From positions 124,001-188,000 of the forward strand of contig NZ_FODS01000003.1 in the NCBI RefSeq assembly GCF_900110425.1: a DNA stretch of 64,000 bases, in the 5' to 3' direction. The notes under the pieces are model-generated. The model did no database searches, was not told where the DNA came from, and saw nothing but the letters and a program-made list of their open reading frames with translations. The position numbers and the translations under genes are program-made. This document shows positions 1 through 8,919 of the stretch, piece by piece. The stretch comes from Salinihabitans flavidus. GTDB taxonomy: Bacteria > Pseudomonadota > Alphaproteobacteria > Rhodobacterales > Rhodobacteraceae. Each line of letters starts with the position of its first letter. Position 1 is the stretch's first letter.

Positions 1-2
1 TC

Positions 3-566
3 GGCCACAGCTACGGCGGCGCCGTGGCGCTGGCGTGGGCGGTGCATCATCCCGACCGCATTGCCGGGCTTGTGCCGCTGTCGGCGGCCTCGCACCCCTG
101 GGACACCCCGCTCGATCCCTATTACCGGCTGACATCGCATCGCTGGCTCGGACCGCTTGCGATCCCGCTCATCACGGCATGGGTTGACGAAAACAGGGTC
201 ATGCGCGCCATGCGGGAGGTGTTCGCGCCCCAGGCCCCGCCCGAAGGGTATGCCGCGCATTTCGGCCCCGGCCTGACGCTGCGCCGCAAAAGTCTGCGCG
301 CCAATGCCCTGCAACGCGCCGGGCTGCTTGGCGAAATCGAGGCGTTGCACAGGCGCTACCCGGGCATCGCCGTGCCCACCGAGATCCTGCACGGCGACGC
401 CGATACCACAGTCGGTCTCGACATTCACGCCCGCCCCCTCGTGCGCGCGATTCCCGGCGCCACGCTGACGGTGCTCGACGGGATCGGGCACATGCCGCAT
501 CACGCAGCGCAGGACGATGTCATGGACGCGCTGCACCGTGTCGCGGAACGCGCCGGATTGCGCTAG
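3..566 (+). CDS. alpha/beta hydrolase, 5'-truncated by window edge
   Basis: This is the C-terminal 187 residues of an alpha/beta-fold hydrolase whose start lies before the window. The visible part opens with the nucleophile elbow G-H-S-Y-G-G (Ser at fragment residue 3). A G-D-A-D-T-T segment near fragment residue 131 has the context of the acid residue. The catalytic His is probably in G-H-M-P-H-H near residue 162. The region between is the cap. The substrate cannot be told. The stop lies 42 bases before ppk2 on the same strand, so the two may be cotranscribed. Fold assignment is firm; family membership (haloperoxidase or lipase-like) is inference. Confidence 0.85.
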   Translation, partial: GHSYGGAVALAWAVHHPDRIAGLVPLSAASHPWDTPLDPYYRLTSHRWLGPLAIPLITAWVDENRVMRAMREVFAPQAPPEGYAAHFGPGLTLRRKSLRANALQRAGLLGEIEALHRRYPGIAVPTEILHGDADTTVGLDIHARPLVRAIPGATLTVLDGIGHMPHHAAQDDVMDALHRVAERAGLR

Positions 567-608
567 CGGGCCGACAAGGCCATAGTCGTTCGAAAACGGA
601 GAGGTTTC

Positions 609-1478
609 ATGGAGTTGCCCTTTGACGGCGCGATCAGCGCCTTCCACAAAAACGAGGCCCCGGAGGAGATCCGCGACGCCATCGTCCGGGCCGGCAAGGG
701 TGACATTCTCTCGGACGACTACCCCCATCCCGCGCGCATGAACAAGACAGCCTACAAGGCGGAGCTTGAGGCGCTTCAGATCGAACTGGTGAAATTGCAA
801 GCTTGGGCGAAAGACAGCGGAACCCGCATCGCCATCGTGTTCGAGGGCCGCGATGCCGCCGGAAAGGGCGGCACGATCAAGCGATTCCGGGAATACCTCA
901 ACCCGCGCGGCGCGCGCGTCGTGGCCCTTCCCAAACCCTCGGACACGGAGCGCACGCAGTGGTATTTCCAGCGCTATATCGACCACCTGCCCTCGGGCGG
1001 GGAAATCACCTTCTATGACCGAAGCTGGTATAACCGCGCCGTTGTGGAAAAGGTTTTCGGTTTTTGCACCGATGACGAGCGCGAGCATTTTTTCAACCAG
1101 GTGCCTGACTTTGAGCGGATGCTGGTGGACGAGGGTATCCTGCTTTTCAAACTCTGGCTCAATGTCGGGCGTGGCGAGCAGCTCCGCCGCTTCCTCAAGC
1201 GTGAAAGCAACCCGCTCAAGCAGTGGAAGATCAGCCGCATCGACGTGAACGGGCTGCATCTTTGGGACGCCTACACCGAGGCGATCGGCGAAACCTTCGA
1301 GCGCAGCCACACCGGCCCGGCCCCCTGGACCGTGATCCGAAGCGACGACAAGCGCCGCGCCCGCCTCAACGCGATCCGACAGGTTCTGTGCAACATCGAC
1401 TATGCCCGCAAGAACGCGGCCGCGGTTGGGGCGATCGACCCGCTCATCTGTGGCGACCCGGGTATCTGGAATGGCTAA
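609..1478 (+). CDS. ppk2: polyphosphate kinase 2
   Basis: A 289-residue PPK2-family enzyme, which transfers phosphate between polyphosphate and nucleoside di- or monophosphates in the cytoplasm. A P-loop is visible as [10 protein letters not shown] (residues 80-89), and the Walker B/lid signature D-R-S-W-Y-N-R is at 137-143. The length fits a single-domain PPK2. The start at 609 follows GGAGAGG at a good distance. The last codons overlap the ATG of the downstream tetR-type gene by 8 bases, so translation is probably coupled. Whether it favours ADP, GDP or AMP cannot be read from sequence by eye. Confidence 0.95.
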   Translation: MELPFDGAISAFHKNEAPEEIRDAIVRAGKGDILSDDYPHPARMNKTAYKAELEALQIELVKLQAWAKDSGTRIAIVFEGRDAAGKGGTIKRFREYLNPRGARVVALPKPSDTERTQWYFQRYIDHLPSGGEITFYDRSWYNRAVVEKVFGFCTDDEREHFFNQVPDFERMLVDEGILLFKLWLNVGRGEQLRRFLKRESNPLKQWKISRIDVNGLHLWDAYTEAIGETFERSHTGPAPWTVIRSDDKRRARLNAIRQVLCNIDYARKNAAAVGAIDPLICGDPGIWNG

Positions 1479-2088
1479 ACGCGGCTATCATCACGGCAAT
1501 CTGCGCCAGGCTTTGGTGGAGGCGGCGCTCCGTTTGATCGAGGCGCGCGGCCCGATGGGCTTTACCCTGACGGAGGCGGCCAAACAGGCCGGCGTGACCC
1601 CGGCCGCCGTCTATCGTCATTTCGAGGGGCGCGAAGACCTCATCGCGGAAGCGGCGCGTCAGGGCTATGAGATTTTTACCGATGTGATGCAGTTCGCCTA
1701 CGAGAAAGGGCAGCCCTCCGCGCTCGCCGCGTTCGAGGCGACAGGCCGAGCCTATCTCGCGTTCGCGCGCAAATACCCCGGCCACTACATCGCCATGTTC
1801 GAAAGCGGTATTTCGGTGAACCGCACGCCCGAACTTGCGGCGATCGCCACCCGCGCACGCGCCGTTCTGGAACGTGCCGCCGAAGATCTTTCACAGCATA
1901 TTCCGCCCGAAAAGCGCCCCCCCGCCTCGATGTTCTCGGCCCACATCTGGGCCATGAGCCACGGCGTTGTGGAGCTTTTCGCCCGCAACTCCCCCGGTAC
2001 GCAAAGCCCTTTTCCGCCAGAGGATCTTCTGGAAACGGGCATCGGCATCTATCTCAGGGGGCTTGGCCTCATCCCGCCGGATGAGTGA
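1471..2088 (+). CDS. TetR/AcrR family transcriptional regulator
   Basis: A 205-residue one-component regulator. The N-terminal helix-turn-helix is recognisable ([10 protein letters not shown] start, then [20 protein letters not shown] near residues 28-47), followed by a helical ligand-binding domain with the TetR_C/WHG-like pattern. The start was set at 1471, not the upstream in-frame start at 1402, because the protein begins with the typical basic TetR tail there. It overlaps the ppk2 stop by 8 bases. Its ligand and targets are unknown; the overlap suggests it may control its own operon with ppk2. Confidence 0.9.
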   Translation: MAKRGYHHGNLRQALVEAALRLIEARGPMGFTLTEAAKQAGVTPAAVYRHFEGREDLIAEAARQGYEIFTDVMQFAYEKGQPSALAAFEATGRAYLAFARKYPGHYIAMFESGISVNRTPELAAIATRARAVLERAAEDLSQHIPPEKRPPASMFSAHIWAMSHGVVELFARNSPGTQSPFPPEDLLETGIGIYLRGLGLIPPDE

Positions 2089-2133
2089 ATGGGCGATTTC
2101 GCGCGCGCCTTCAAATCGCGCTCACGTCCATAC

Positions 2134-2167
2134 GAAAACGGACCGCGGCGGAAACCACGGCCCGTTC
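2134..2167 (-). terminator. possible rpsI terminator
   Basis: On the minus strand, just past the rpsI stop, AACGG pairs with CCGTT across one mismatch and then CGG/CCG. The hairpin is followed by TTTT. It is modest in strength but correctly placed for the end of rplM-rpsI. Confidence 0.45.
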
Positions 2168-2189
2168 TGCAATTGGAATTCGAAACAGC

Positions 2190-2678
2190 TTAACGCTTCG
2201 AGAACTGGAAGCTGCGGCGTGCCTTGCGGCGGCCGAATTTCTTGCGTTCCACCACGCGGCTGTCACGGGTCAGGAACCCGGCGGCCTTGAGCGCGCCGCG
2301 CAAGCTCGGCTCATAGAGTTGCAGCGCCTTCGAGATGCCGTGCTTGACAGCACCGGCCTGCCCCGAAAGCCCACCGCCCTTGACGGTGGCATAAACATCG
2401 AACTCGTTTTCGACCCCGGCCACCTGAAACGGCTGACGCAGGATCATCTGAAGCACAGGACGGGCAAAATACTTGTCCATCGTCTTGCCATTCACCTCGA
2501 CCTTGCCGGAACCCGGCTTGATCCAGACACGGGCCACGGCGTCCTTGCGCTTGCCGGTGGCATAGGATCGACCAAGGGAATCGCGCTCCGGTTCACGTGG
2601 GGTTTCGTCGGCGACAGACACTGTCTCCACACCGGCAACGGCACTCAGCTCTTCGAGCGAATTGATTTGATCAGCCAT
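2190..2678 (-). CDS. rpsI: 30S ribosomal protein S9
   Basis: A 162-residue S9 with the family's C-terminal sequence ending S-F-Q-F-S-K-R, which reaches the P-site tRNA in the ribosome. The S9 core [17 protein letters not shown] starts near residue 34, preceded by an acidic N-terminal extension of about 30 residues. Such an extension is common in alphaproteobacterial S9. It lies 3 bases downstream of rplM, the conserved two-gene ribosomal operon. Confidence 0.98.
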   Translation of the reverse strand: MADQINSLEELSAVAGVETVSVADETPREPERDSLGRSYATGKRKDAVARVWIKPGSGKVEVNGKTMDKYFARPVLQMILRQPFQVAGVENEFDVYATVKGGGLSGQAGAVKHGISKALQLYEPSLRGALKAAGFLTRDSRVVERKKFGRRKARRSFQFSKR

Positions 2679-2681
2679 TGA

Positions 2682-3143
2682 TTAGCTCCGCGTGTTCTTG
2701 GAGTTCATGGATTTGACGTCCAGCTCTTCGGGCTGCTGGGCCTCATGCGGATGATCCGTCCCGGCATAAACGCGCAGGTTGGTCATTTGCTGGCGCGAAA
2801 GGCGGTTGCCCGGAAGCATGCGCTTGACGGCAAGTGTCACGACGCGCTCGGGATATTTACCTTCCAGCAATTGTCCGGCGTTACGGTGCTTGATGCCGCC
2901 GGGATGGCCGGTGTGCCAGTAGTAATTCTTGTCGGTGCGTTTCTTGCCCGTAAGCTGCACCTTGTCCGCGTTGATCACGATGACATTGTCACCGACATCC
3001 ATATGCGGAGTGAAGGATGGCTTGTGCTTGCCGCGCAGGCGCATGGCGATGATCGACGCAAGACGACCCAGAACAACGCCTTCGGCGTCGATCAGGATCC
3101 ATTTCTTGTCGATATCTGCCGGAGTAGCAGAGTAGGTTTTCAT
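2682..3143 (-). CDS. rplM: 50S ribosomal protein L13
   Basis: A 153-residue L13, an early assembly protein of the large subunit. The start M-K-T-Y-S-A at 3143 gives the normal length; the ORF runs 16 codons further upstream but those residues are not L13-like. Core motifs such as [17 protein letters not shown] and the W-H-T-G-H-P-G-G stretch are present. A good sigma-70 promoter lies about 66 bases upstream. It is followed directly by rpsI. Confidence 0.98.
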   Translation of the reverse strand: MKTYSATPADIDKKWILIDAEGVVLGRLASIIAMRLRGKHKPSFTPHMDVGDNVIVINADKVQLTGKKRTDKNYYWHTGHPGGIKHRNAGQLLEGKYPERVVTLAVKRMLPGNRLSRQQMTNLRVYAGTDHPHEAQQPEELDVKSMNSKNTRS

Positions 3144-3208
3144 ATCGGTCCACCCGGAGTTTGGTTGACAGATGCACGGACCCCCGCGCATCAGAATGTG
3201 ATGGGCGG

Positions 3209-3236
3209 GTTATAAAGGGTTCGCCGCTCTGGTCAA
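3209..3236 (-). promoter_or_regulatory. sigma-70 promoter for rplM-rpsI
   Basis: On the minus strand TTGACC (3231-3236) and TATAAC (3209-3214) are separated by 16 bases. The predicted transcript starts about 60 bases before the rplM ATG. The upstream region 3248-3298 is AT-rich and carries two inverted repeats (CCTAATT 3248-3254 with AATTAGG 3280-3286; GGTAT-CATA-ATACC 3285-3298). These could serve the end of the upstream thioesterase gene or rplM control. Confidence 0.7.
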
Positions 3237-3301
3237 GGCGAGTCTTTCCTAATTAATCATTACAAAACAGTGCGTTAGAAATTAGGTATCATAATACCCC
3301 A

Positions 3302-3721
3302 CTATTTTGGTGGCAAGGAGTAGGTCATCGTCGCGCGCGCCACGGGCGCGTCGGCCCCGTCCGAGAAGATCAGCACATCCGTCACTGAAAGCGTGCGCCC
3401 GAGCTTCAGAAGCCGCGCGCGCGCGATCAGGTCCGCCCCCGCCGCCGGTTTGCGCATGAAATCCATCGAACAGCTCGTGGTGACGGCCAGCGCCTTTTTA
3501 CCGACGCGCGCCATCGTCGCAATATAGGCCGTCACATCGGCCAGCGCAAACATCGACGGCCCCGAAACCGTGCCGCCCGGGCGCAGGTGGCGCTCGGCGG
3601 TGAGCAGGCGCACCACCGTCTCGGTGCCGTCCATATGCTCGACCGCGAAATCGTCCCGCACCTGCGGAAAGACCTCCGCCAGATAATCCATCATTTCCTG
3701 CACCGTCATGACAGCGGACAT
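3302..3721 (-). CDS. PaaI-type hotdog thioesterase
   Basis: A 139-residue single-hotdog protein of the PaaI/YdiI thioesterase superfamily, predicted to hydrolyse acyl-CoA thioesters. The central helix region G-G-T-V-S-G-P-S-M-F-A-L-A-D-V-T-A-Y (about residues 48-65) holds the usual Asp/Gly-rich active-site neighbourhood. The T-T-S-C-S-M-D-F-M-R-K-P pattern follows. It is divergent from an enoyl-CoA hydratase gene 57 bases away, and a joint role in acyl-CoA metabolism is plausible but inferred. Confidence 0.85.
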   Translation of the reverse strand: MSAVMTVQEMMDYLAEVFPQVRDDFAVEHMDGTETVVRLLTAERHLRPGGTVSGPSMFALADVTAYIATMARVGKKALAVTTSCSMDFMRKPAAGADLIARARLLKLGRTLSVTDVLIFSDGADAPVARATMTYSLPPK

Positions 3722-3778
3722 GCTTTACCTCCCTCGTTCTGCACGGCTAAGGTTGCGGTAATCATGAGGGAGGGCAAG

Positions 3779-4564
3779 ATGACAATTCTGGAACGTCACG
3801 ACACAAACGGGGTCGCGCACCTGCGCATGAACGCGCCGGACCGGCTCAACGCACTCTCCGACGAGATGCTGGCCGCCCTTTCATCGCAGATCGACGCGCT
3901 GTCGCAGGACCGCTCCGTGCGCGCCGTGGTGCTTTCGGGCGAGGGCAAGGCATTCTGCGCCGGCCACGACCTGAAGGAGATGACCGCCGGGCGACAGGCC
4001 GAGGATGGGGGCCGCGCCTATTTCAAGGACCTGTTCGACCGCTGTAGCCGGGTGATGATGGGGCTTCAGGCCCTGCCGCAGCCGGTGATCGCACAGGTTC
4101 ACGGTATCGCCACCGCCGCAGGCTGTCAGCTTGTGGCCACCTGCGACATGGCCGTCGCCGCCCACGGCACGCGCTTTGGCGTGAACGGGGTGAACATCGG
4201 TCTGTTCTGCTCCACCCCCATGGTCGCATTGAGCCGGAATATCCCGCGAAAACATGCGCTTGAGATGTTGACCACGGGCGCTTTCATCGACGCGGAGAAG
4301 GCCGAGCGCCTGGGCCTCATCAATTATGCGGTGCCGGGGGAAACGCTTGAAGCGACGACCGCGCAGCTGGCGGAAGCCGTCGCGAGCAAGGCGGGCAAGG
4401 TGCTCAAGATCGGCAAGGCTGCATTCTACGGTCAGGCCCAGATGCGTGTTGAGGATGCCTATGCCTATGCCGGAGAGGTGATGGTCGAGAACATGCTGTT
4501 CTCCGAAACCGAGGCCGGTATCGACGCCTTTCTCAACAAGCGAACGCCGAAATGGGATCAATGA
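3779..4564 (+). CDS. enoyl-CoA hydratase/isomerase family protein
   Basis: A 261-residue crotonase-superfamily protein. The oxyanion-hole segments A-F-C-A-G-H-D-L-K-E-M (about residues 58-68) and the helix G-I-A-T-A-A-G-C-Q-L-V-A (about 107-118) are visible. The positions of the two catalytic Glu residues of classical hydratases are not both evident, so isomerase-like or other crotonase activity is possible. The start at 3779 follows GAGGGAGG at about 6 bases; an alternative ATG at 3764 would add five residues. The gene is divergent from the PaaI-type thioesterase. Confidence 0.85.
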   Translation: MTILERHDTNGVAHLRMNAPDRLNALSDEMLAALSSQIDALSQDRSVRAVVLSGEGKAFCAGHDLKEMTAGRQAEDGGRAYFKDLFDRCSRVMMGLQALPQPVIAQVHGIATAAGCQLVATCDMAVAAHGTRFGVNGVNIGLFCSTPMVALSRNIPRKHALEMLTTGAFIDAEKAERLGLINYAVPGETLEATTAQLAEAVASKAGKVLKIGKAAFYGQAQMRVEDAYAYAGEVMVENMLFSETEAGIDAFLNKRTPKWDQ

Positions 4565-4828
4565 CCATTGTCCCCGATTCCGGCATGATTGTTTCCGGAC
4601 TTTCGCCGATTTTCGTCTGACTGGGGCTATTCGAAGGCAGCGGCTCATGGCATAACCCTGCCATCGTCACAATCCGGGTCGCTGCCGGCGGAAGGTCCCT
4701 CCTGGGTCAACCTCTCTCTGGCCATGACATCCCCGCCGCAGTGGCCCGACTGCTCTTTCAACCAGATTCGAAACTGCGGATGCAGCCTGCCCCTTTCCAA
4801 CGCCTTGCGACTGGCCTAAATGCGGCGC
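4565..4828 (+). other. intergenic region upstream of trmFO
   Basis: About 260 bases between the hydratase stop and trmFO. A long frame without stops crosses it, but it has no ribosome-binding site and no protein-like composition. I see no clear terminator or promoter. Confidence 0.4.
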
Positions 4829-6175
4829 ATGAGTGATGAATTGCATATCGTAGGCGGCGGCATGGCCGGGTCCGAGGCCGCCTGGCAGGCGGCGCAGATG
4901 GGCGTGGAGGTCGTGATTCACGAAATGCGCCCCACGGTGGGCACCTTCGCGCACAAGACCGGCGATCTTGCGGAGATGGTCTGCTCCAACTCTTTCCGCT
5001 CGGACGACGACGAACAGAACGCTGTCGGCCAGTTGCATTGGGAAATGCGCGCCGCGGACGGGTTGATCATGCAGACGGCAGATCAGCACCGCCTGCCCGC
5101 AGGCGGGGCCCTCGCGGTGGACCGCGATCCTTTTGCCCGGACCGTCACTCAGACGTTGAAGTCCCATCCGCGCATTCGCGTGGAATATGGCGAAATCAGC
5201 CACCTGCCGGAGGGCGGGCAATGGATATTCGCAACCGGCCCCCTCACCTCCCCCGCGCTGGGTGAGGCTATCCGGGCGGAAACCGGCGCCGCCGCGCTTG
5301 CCTTTTTCGATGCCATCGCCCCTATCGTCTATGCCGAGAGCATCGACATGGACACCGCTTGGTTGCAGTCACGGTATGACAAGGGCGAGACCGAGGACGA
5401 ACGCCGCGCCTATATCAACTGCCCGATGACCCGCGACGACTACGAAGCCTTCATCGATGCGCTTCTGGCTGCCGATAAGACCGAATTCCACGAGGGCGAG
5501 ACTGCCAAGTATTTCGATGGCTGCCTGCCGATCGAAGTGATGGCAGAGCGGGGGCGGGAAACTCTGCGGCACGGCCCGATGAAGCCCGTCGGCCTGACGA
5601 ATCCGCACAAGCCCGATCAGAAGCCCTATGCCGTTGTGCAGCTTCGCCGTGATAACGCATTGGGAACACTTTATAATATCGTGGGCTTCCAGACGAAGAT
5701 GAAATATGGTGCGCAGACCGACGTGTTTCGCATGATCCCCGGTCTGCACGAGGCGCGCTTTGCCCGGCTGGGAGGTATCCACCGCAACACCTTCCTCAAT
5801 TCGCCCACGCTATTGGATGGTCAGATGCGGCTCCGGTCCCGTCCCAATATCCGCTTTGCCGGACAGGTCACCGGGGTGGAAGGCTATGTCGAAAGCGCGG
5901 CAATGGGACTTCTTGCGGGGCGTATGGCCGCCGCCGAACTTCTTGGGCGTGAGGTGCCGGCGCCGCCGCAATCCACTGCCATGGGCGCCATGGTCACGCA
6001 TATCACCGGCGGTGCGGATGCGAAAACCTTTCAGCCGATGAACGTCAATTTCGGACTGTTCCCTCCGGTGGAGGGGCTCAAGGGCGGGCGGCGCGGACGC
6101 AAGGACCGCTACAAGGCCTATACCGATCGTGCCAAAAGCGATTGGCGCGACTGGCTCGACGCGTTTGACGGCTGA
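4829..6175 (+). CDS. trmFO: tRNA U54 C5-methyltransferase TrmFO (folate/FAD-dependent)
   Basis: A protein of about 448 residues of the GidA-related TrmFO family, which makes ribothymidine at position 54 of tRNA using methylene-tetrahydrofolate and FAD. The FAD-binding dinucleotide motif [11 protein letters not shown] is at the N-terminus. The C-S-N-S-F-R-S-D-D segment near residue 54 carries the conserved cysteine region. The C-terminal M-N-V-N-F-G-L-F-P family motif is present. The start is either 4829 (used here) or 4820; neither has a strong Shine-Dalgarno. Confidence 0.95.
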   Translation: MSDELHIVGGGMAGSEAAWQAAQMGVEVVIHEMRPTVGTFAHKTGDLAEMVCSNSFRSDDDEQNAVGQLHWEMRAADGLIMQTADQHRLPAGGALAVDRDPFARTVTQTLKSHPRIRVEYGEISHLPEGGQWIFATGPLTSPALGEAIRAETGAAALAFFDAIAPIVYAESIDMDTAWLQSRYDKGETEDERRAYINCPMTRDDYEAFIDALLAADKTEFHEGETAKYFDGCLPIEVMAERGRETLRHGPMKPVGLTNPHKPDQKPYAVVQLRRDNALGTLYNIVGFQTKMKYGAQTDVFRMIPGLHEARFARLGGIHRNTFLNSPTLLDGQMRLRSRPNIRFAGQVTGVEGYVESAAMGLLAGRMAAAELLGREVPAPPQSTAMGAMVTHITGGADAKTFQPMNVNFGLFPPVEGLKGGRRGRKDRYKAYTDRAKSDWRDWLDAFDG

Positions 6176-6213
6176 GACTGGACCAGCGTTCCCTACCGCG
6201 CTACGCTCTGTTT

Positions 6214-6825
6214 ATGACTGATAAATTTCTGGACAAGGCCTATGGCCTCGATGGCGCCGACGACATGCGGGGCTTTTATGATCAATGGGCGGCCAGCTAT
6301 GAGGATGAGGTGGCCGAATACGGCTACACCACCCCGGGCCGCTGCGCCGACGCACTCAAGCAGCATTGCCGGACTCTGGATGAGCCGGTTCTCGACTTCG
6401 GCTGCGGCACCGGCCTCTCCGGCCTCGCCCTTCGGTGGGCCGGGTTCAAGGTGATCGACGGTGTGGACATTTCCGCCGAGATGCTCGAGGGCGCACGAAG
6501 CAAGGACGTGTACCGAGACCTGCGCCAGATCACAGCCGATGAGCCGCCCAGTGAACCGGGCGTATACGGTCGCATTGCTGCAATCGGTGCGATTGGTGCG
6601 GGCGCGGCACCGCTCGGTTGTTTCGACACGTTGATGGACGTGCTGGCCACAGGCGGCAAGATCGTGTTGTCTTTCAACGATCACACATTGGAAGATCCGA
6701 TCTATGAGGCGCGCATCAATGAATACCTCGATGGCGGTTTCGCAAGTCTGCTCTTTCGTGAACACGGCGATCACCTACCCGGCCGAAACGTGAAATCCAT
6801 CGTCTACGTCATTGAAAAAAAGTGA
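6214..6825 (+). CDS. class I SAM-dependent methyltransferase
   Basis: A 203-residue protein with motif I as L-D-F-G-C-G-T-G-L-S-G (about residues 60-70) and the acidic strand D-G-V-D-I-S-A-E-M-L at about 82-91. It belongs to the Methyltransf_11/25 type, whose substrates range from small molecules to quinones. Its substrate cannot be named. The TGA overlaps the GTG start of gluQRS (GTGA), so the pair is translationally coupled. Confidence 0.85.
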   Translation: MTDKFLDKAYGLDGADDMRGFYDQWAASYEDEVAEYGYTTPGRCADALKQHCRTLDEPVLDFGCGTGLSGLALRWAGFKVIDGVDISAEMLEGARSKDVYRDLRQITADEPPSEPGVYGRIAAIGAIGAGAAPLGCFDTLMDVLATGGKIVLSFNDHTLEDPIYEARINEYLDGGFASLLFREHGDHLPGRNVKSIVYVIEKK

Positions 6826-7670
6826 GAATCACGACACGATTCGCCCCATCTCCGACCGGGCCGCTTCATCTCGGACACGCGTTTTCCGCGCTTTTGGCCA
6901 ACGACATGGCGCGGGCATCAGAAGGTGTTTTCCTGCTCAGGATCGAGGATATAGACCAAGGCCGGGCGCGCGATCACTGGGAGAGGCAGATTTATGACGA
7001 TCTCACATGGCTTGGCCTGCGCTGGCCGCAGCCGGTCATGCGTCAATCGGAGCGGATGAGCCGATATGCCGCCGCGCTCATAGAACTCGAGGCGCTCGGG
7101 CTGACCTACCCTTGCCGTTGCAAGCGCGCAGACATTGAACTCGCCGCCGGGGCCCCCCAGGAAGGCGTGCCGCACTTCGGCCCCGACGGGCGCATCTACC
7201 CCGGAACCTGTCGCACACGCCCGATGTCGGACCGGAAGGCAGGGGACGTGATCCGGCTCAATATTGCCCAAGCTGCGGCGCTCCATCCCAATCTCGACTT
7301 TAAGGAAACTGCTCCCCGGCACATTGGACGGCACCGGATCTCCCCGGAAACGCTTTGCCGCGAGGTGGGGGACATCGTTCTGGTGCGACGGCAGATGGGC
7401 AGTTCCTATCACCTCTCGGTCGTGGTGGATGATGCCGATCAGGGCATCACCCATGTCACCCGCGGCGAGGACCTTTTCGACGCGACACAGATCCACGTCC
7501 TGCTGCAGCACCTTCTCGGACTGCCGACGCCAATCTACCATCACCACCGACTGGTACGGGATGAGGCCGGCAAGCGGCTGGCCAAACGCGACGACGCCCG
7601 TGCCATTGCAACCTATCGCGAAGCCGGCAAAACGCCCAATGGCATTCGCGCCATGGTCGGTCTGGCCTAG
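6822..7670 (+). CDS. gluQ: glutamyl-Q tRNA(Asp) synthetase
   Basis: A 282-residue truncated glutamyl-tRNA synthetase paralogue that attaches Glu to queuosine-34 of tRNA(Asp). The class I signature appears as P-T-G-P-L-H-L-G-H-A near residues 10-19. A Cys-rich zinc site (C-R-C near 98 and Y-P-G-T-C near 128) and a KMSKS equivalent (K-R-L-A-K-R near residue 250) are visible. There is no anticodon-binding domain, as expected for GluQRS. The start is GTG, overlapping the upstream methyltransferase stop by four bases. Confidence 0.95.
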   Translation: MRITTRFAPSPTGPLHLGHAFSALLANDMARASEGVFLLRIEDIDQGRARDHWERQIYDDLTWLGLRWPQPVMRQSERMSRYAAALIELEALGLTYPCRCKRADIELAAGAPQEGVPHFGPDGRIYPGTCRTRPMSDRKAGDVIRLNIAQAAALHPNLDFKETAPRHIGRHRISPETLCREVGDIVLVRRQMGSSYHLSVVVDDADQGITHVTRGEDLFDATQIHVLLQHLLGLPTPIYHHHRLVRDEAGKRLAKRDDARAIATYREAGKTPNGIRAMVGLA

Positions 7671-8026
7671 ACCATAGGCGCCATCAACTCCACCTCCACA
7701 CCGTCGCGTATGGCCGTGTAAAAACAAGTTCGGCGGTTGGTGTGGCAGGCCGGACCCTCCTGTCGCACAAAGATCAGAAGGCAATCACGGTCGCAATCCA
7801 CGCGCATTTCCACCAAATGCTGCAAATGCCCACTCGTCTCCCCTTTCACCCAGAAGGTCTGCCGCGAGCGCGACCAGTAGGTGACCTTTCCCGTCTCAAG
7901 CGTGCGAGCGACTGATTCGGCATTCATCCACGCCAACATCAGCACCTCACCGCTCGCGGCATCCTGTGCAATGGCAGGCAGCAGCCCCGAGGAGTCAAAT
8001 TTCAGGGCATTCGGATCAAAAGTCAT
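7667..8026 (-). CDS. hisI: phosphoribosyl-AMP cyclohydrolase
   Basis: A 119-residue stand-alone HisI, which opens the adenine ring of PR-AMP in histidine synthesis. The metal and zinc ligands are visible in V-D-C-D-R-D-C (about residues 76-82) and the later C-H-T-N-R-R-T-C-F-Y segment (near 94-103). The W-S-R-S-R motif precedes them. The stop overlaps the 3' end of convergent gluQ by four bases. No other his gene is nearby. Confidence 0.96.
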   Translation of the reverse strand: MTFDPNALKFDSSGLLPAIAQDAASGEVLMLAWMNAESVARTLETGKVTYWSRSRQTFWVKGETSGHLQHLVEMRVDCDRDCLLIFVRQEGPACHTNRRTCFYTAIRDGVEVELMAPMV

Positions 8027-8090
8027 ATGGAACTCCTTTGCAACTCGGCCATTGCCATCTATCTAGAAAAGACGACCGGAAGGGAACGAC

Positions 8091-8543
8091 ATGTCAGGCG
8101 AAAATGACCTCATCAAGCTGTATTCGGGCCGCATACTTTCGTTGGCGGCGGATATTCCCAATACCGAACGCCTCGAAAACCCCGACGCCACGGTGAAACG
8201 CCGCTCACCGCTATGTGGTTCTACGATCACGGTGGATGTGAAGGTAGAGGATGGACGGATCACTGACTACGGTCAGGACGTAAAAGCCTGCGCCCTTGGT
8301 CAGTCGGCAGCCGCGATCGTTGGGGCCCATGCCATCGGCTGCACACGCGCCCAAATCCAAGAAGCACGCGACGCACTCAAAGAGATGCTGAAATCCGATG
8401 GGCCGACGCCCCCGGCTCCCTTTGATGAACTTGAGGTTCTGCGCCCCGCGCGGGACTACAAGAACCGGCACGCCTCCATCATGCTCGCGCTTGAGGCAAC
8501 GACCGAAGCGATGGAAAAGGCCGCTCAGGAAAACTGCGCCTGA
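8091..8543 (+). CDS. NifU/IscU-like iron-sulfur cluster scaffold
   Basis: A 150-residue protein of the NifU_N family (SufU/IscU-like), expected to hold or transfer nascent Fe-S clusters. The first two conserved cysteines are in S-P-L-C-G-S-T (about residue 44) and K-A-C-A-L-G-Q-S (about 66). The position where classical scaffolds have the third Cys here reads N-R-H-A-S-I-M-L; the only other Cys is the penultimate residue. It is a monocistronic-looking gene divergent from hisI. Function as a scaffold or a carrier is uncertain. Confidence 0.85.
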   Translation: MSGENDLIKLYSGRILSLAADIPNTERLENPDATVKRRSPLCGSTITVDVKVEDGRITDYGQDVKACALGQSAAAIVGAHAIGCTRAQIQEARDALKEMLKSDGPTPPAPFDELEVLRPARDYKNRHASIMLALEATTEAMEKAAQENCA

Positions 8544-8545
8544 TC

Positions 8546-8592
8546 ACCGAAACAAAAAAACCGCCGCACATTCCAGTAGGAAAGGCGGCGGT
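8546..8592 (-). terminator. Rho-independent terminator, minus strand
   Basis: Eight base pairs (8560-8567 with 8585-8592, GC-rich ACCGCCGC/GCGGCGGT) close a 17-base loop. On the minus strand the stem runs into a run of seven Ts. The plus side has no T-run, so it ends leftward transcripts: the 40-aa SOS ORF and perhaps ligA-recG. Confidence 0.85.
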
Positions 8593-8731
8593 CAGTGTTG
8601 CGTTCCGGGACAGGCCGACGGATGCGATGGGGGAGAGTGAGGCAGACCCCCAAGGACTTCGGGACAGGCAGTGTCAGTCTCAGCGCATCGGTTGGGACAG
8701 GATGCAGCGATCCCGGAACGCAGGCAGGTCT
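8593..8731 (-). ncRNA. structured 3' region or possible small RNA
   Basis: Between the 40-aa ORF and its terminator lies a 12-base perfect inverted repeat, TGCGTTCCGGGA (8599-8610) with its complement at 8711-8722, closing about 100 bases. The minus strand also shows CCTGTCCC three times (plus-strand GGGACAGG at 8607, 8661 and 8694) and a six-pair G/C hairpin inside. It may be a 3' UTR element or a processed small RNA of about 170 bases. I do not recognise a known family. Confidence 0.35.
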
Positions 8732-8854
8732 TCAGGATAATCCTGGCAAATGCAGTGCGACGACAAGAAGAACCATCAACGCCACCCCCCCAAGCACATC
8801 CTGCACAAGATGGGGTTGGGCGTTTCGGATCACGCTACGAAACTGTGTAAGCAT
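8732..8854 (-). CDS. 40-aa single-span membrane peptide, SOS box upstream
   Basis: An ORF of 40 residues beginning M-L-T-Q-F-R-S-V-I-R. It has a polar N-terminus with several Arg, an H-L-V-Q-D-V linker, then a hydrophobic stretch G-G-V-A-L-M-V-L-L-V-V-A-L near residues 22-34 and a short H-L-P-G-L-S tail. AGGAGG sits 5 bases before the ATG, the best Shine-Dalgarno in the neighbourhood. A perfect GAAC-N7-GAAC SOS box lies 66-80 bases upstream, and a strong terminator follows. The size, single membrane span and SOS control parallel Caulobacter SidA and E. coli TisB in design, not in recognisable sequence. Function is inferred only. Confidence 0.75.
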   Translation of the reverse strand: MLTQFRSVIRNAQPHLVQDVLGGVALMVLLVVALHLPGLS

Positions 8855-8884
8855 TATGGCCTCCTGCACTCAATCCTGTAAGTT

Positions 8885-8910
8885 GCCTCTTTGTTCTCAT
8901 TTTTAGAGGC
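8885..8910 (-). other. leader hairpin before the 40-aa ORF
   Basis: GCCTCT (8885-8890) pairs with AGAGGC (8905-8910) around a 14-base loop in the presumed 5' UTR of the small ORF. It could be a leader structure or a weak recG end signal; there is no T-run. Confidence 0.4.
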
Positions 8911-8919
8911 ACCTGTAAA

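Noticed and set aside
2089-2193. A 34-residue frame starting right after the TetR stop.
   Set aside because: No ribosome site, basic low-complexity content, and overlap with the rpsI stop and its terminator hairpin.
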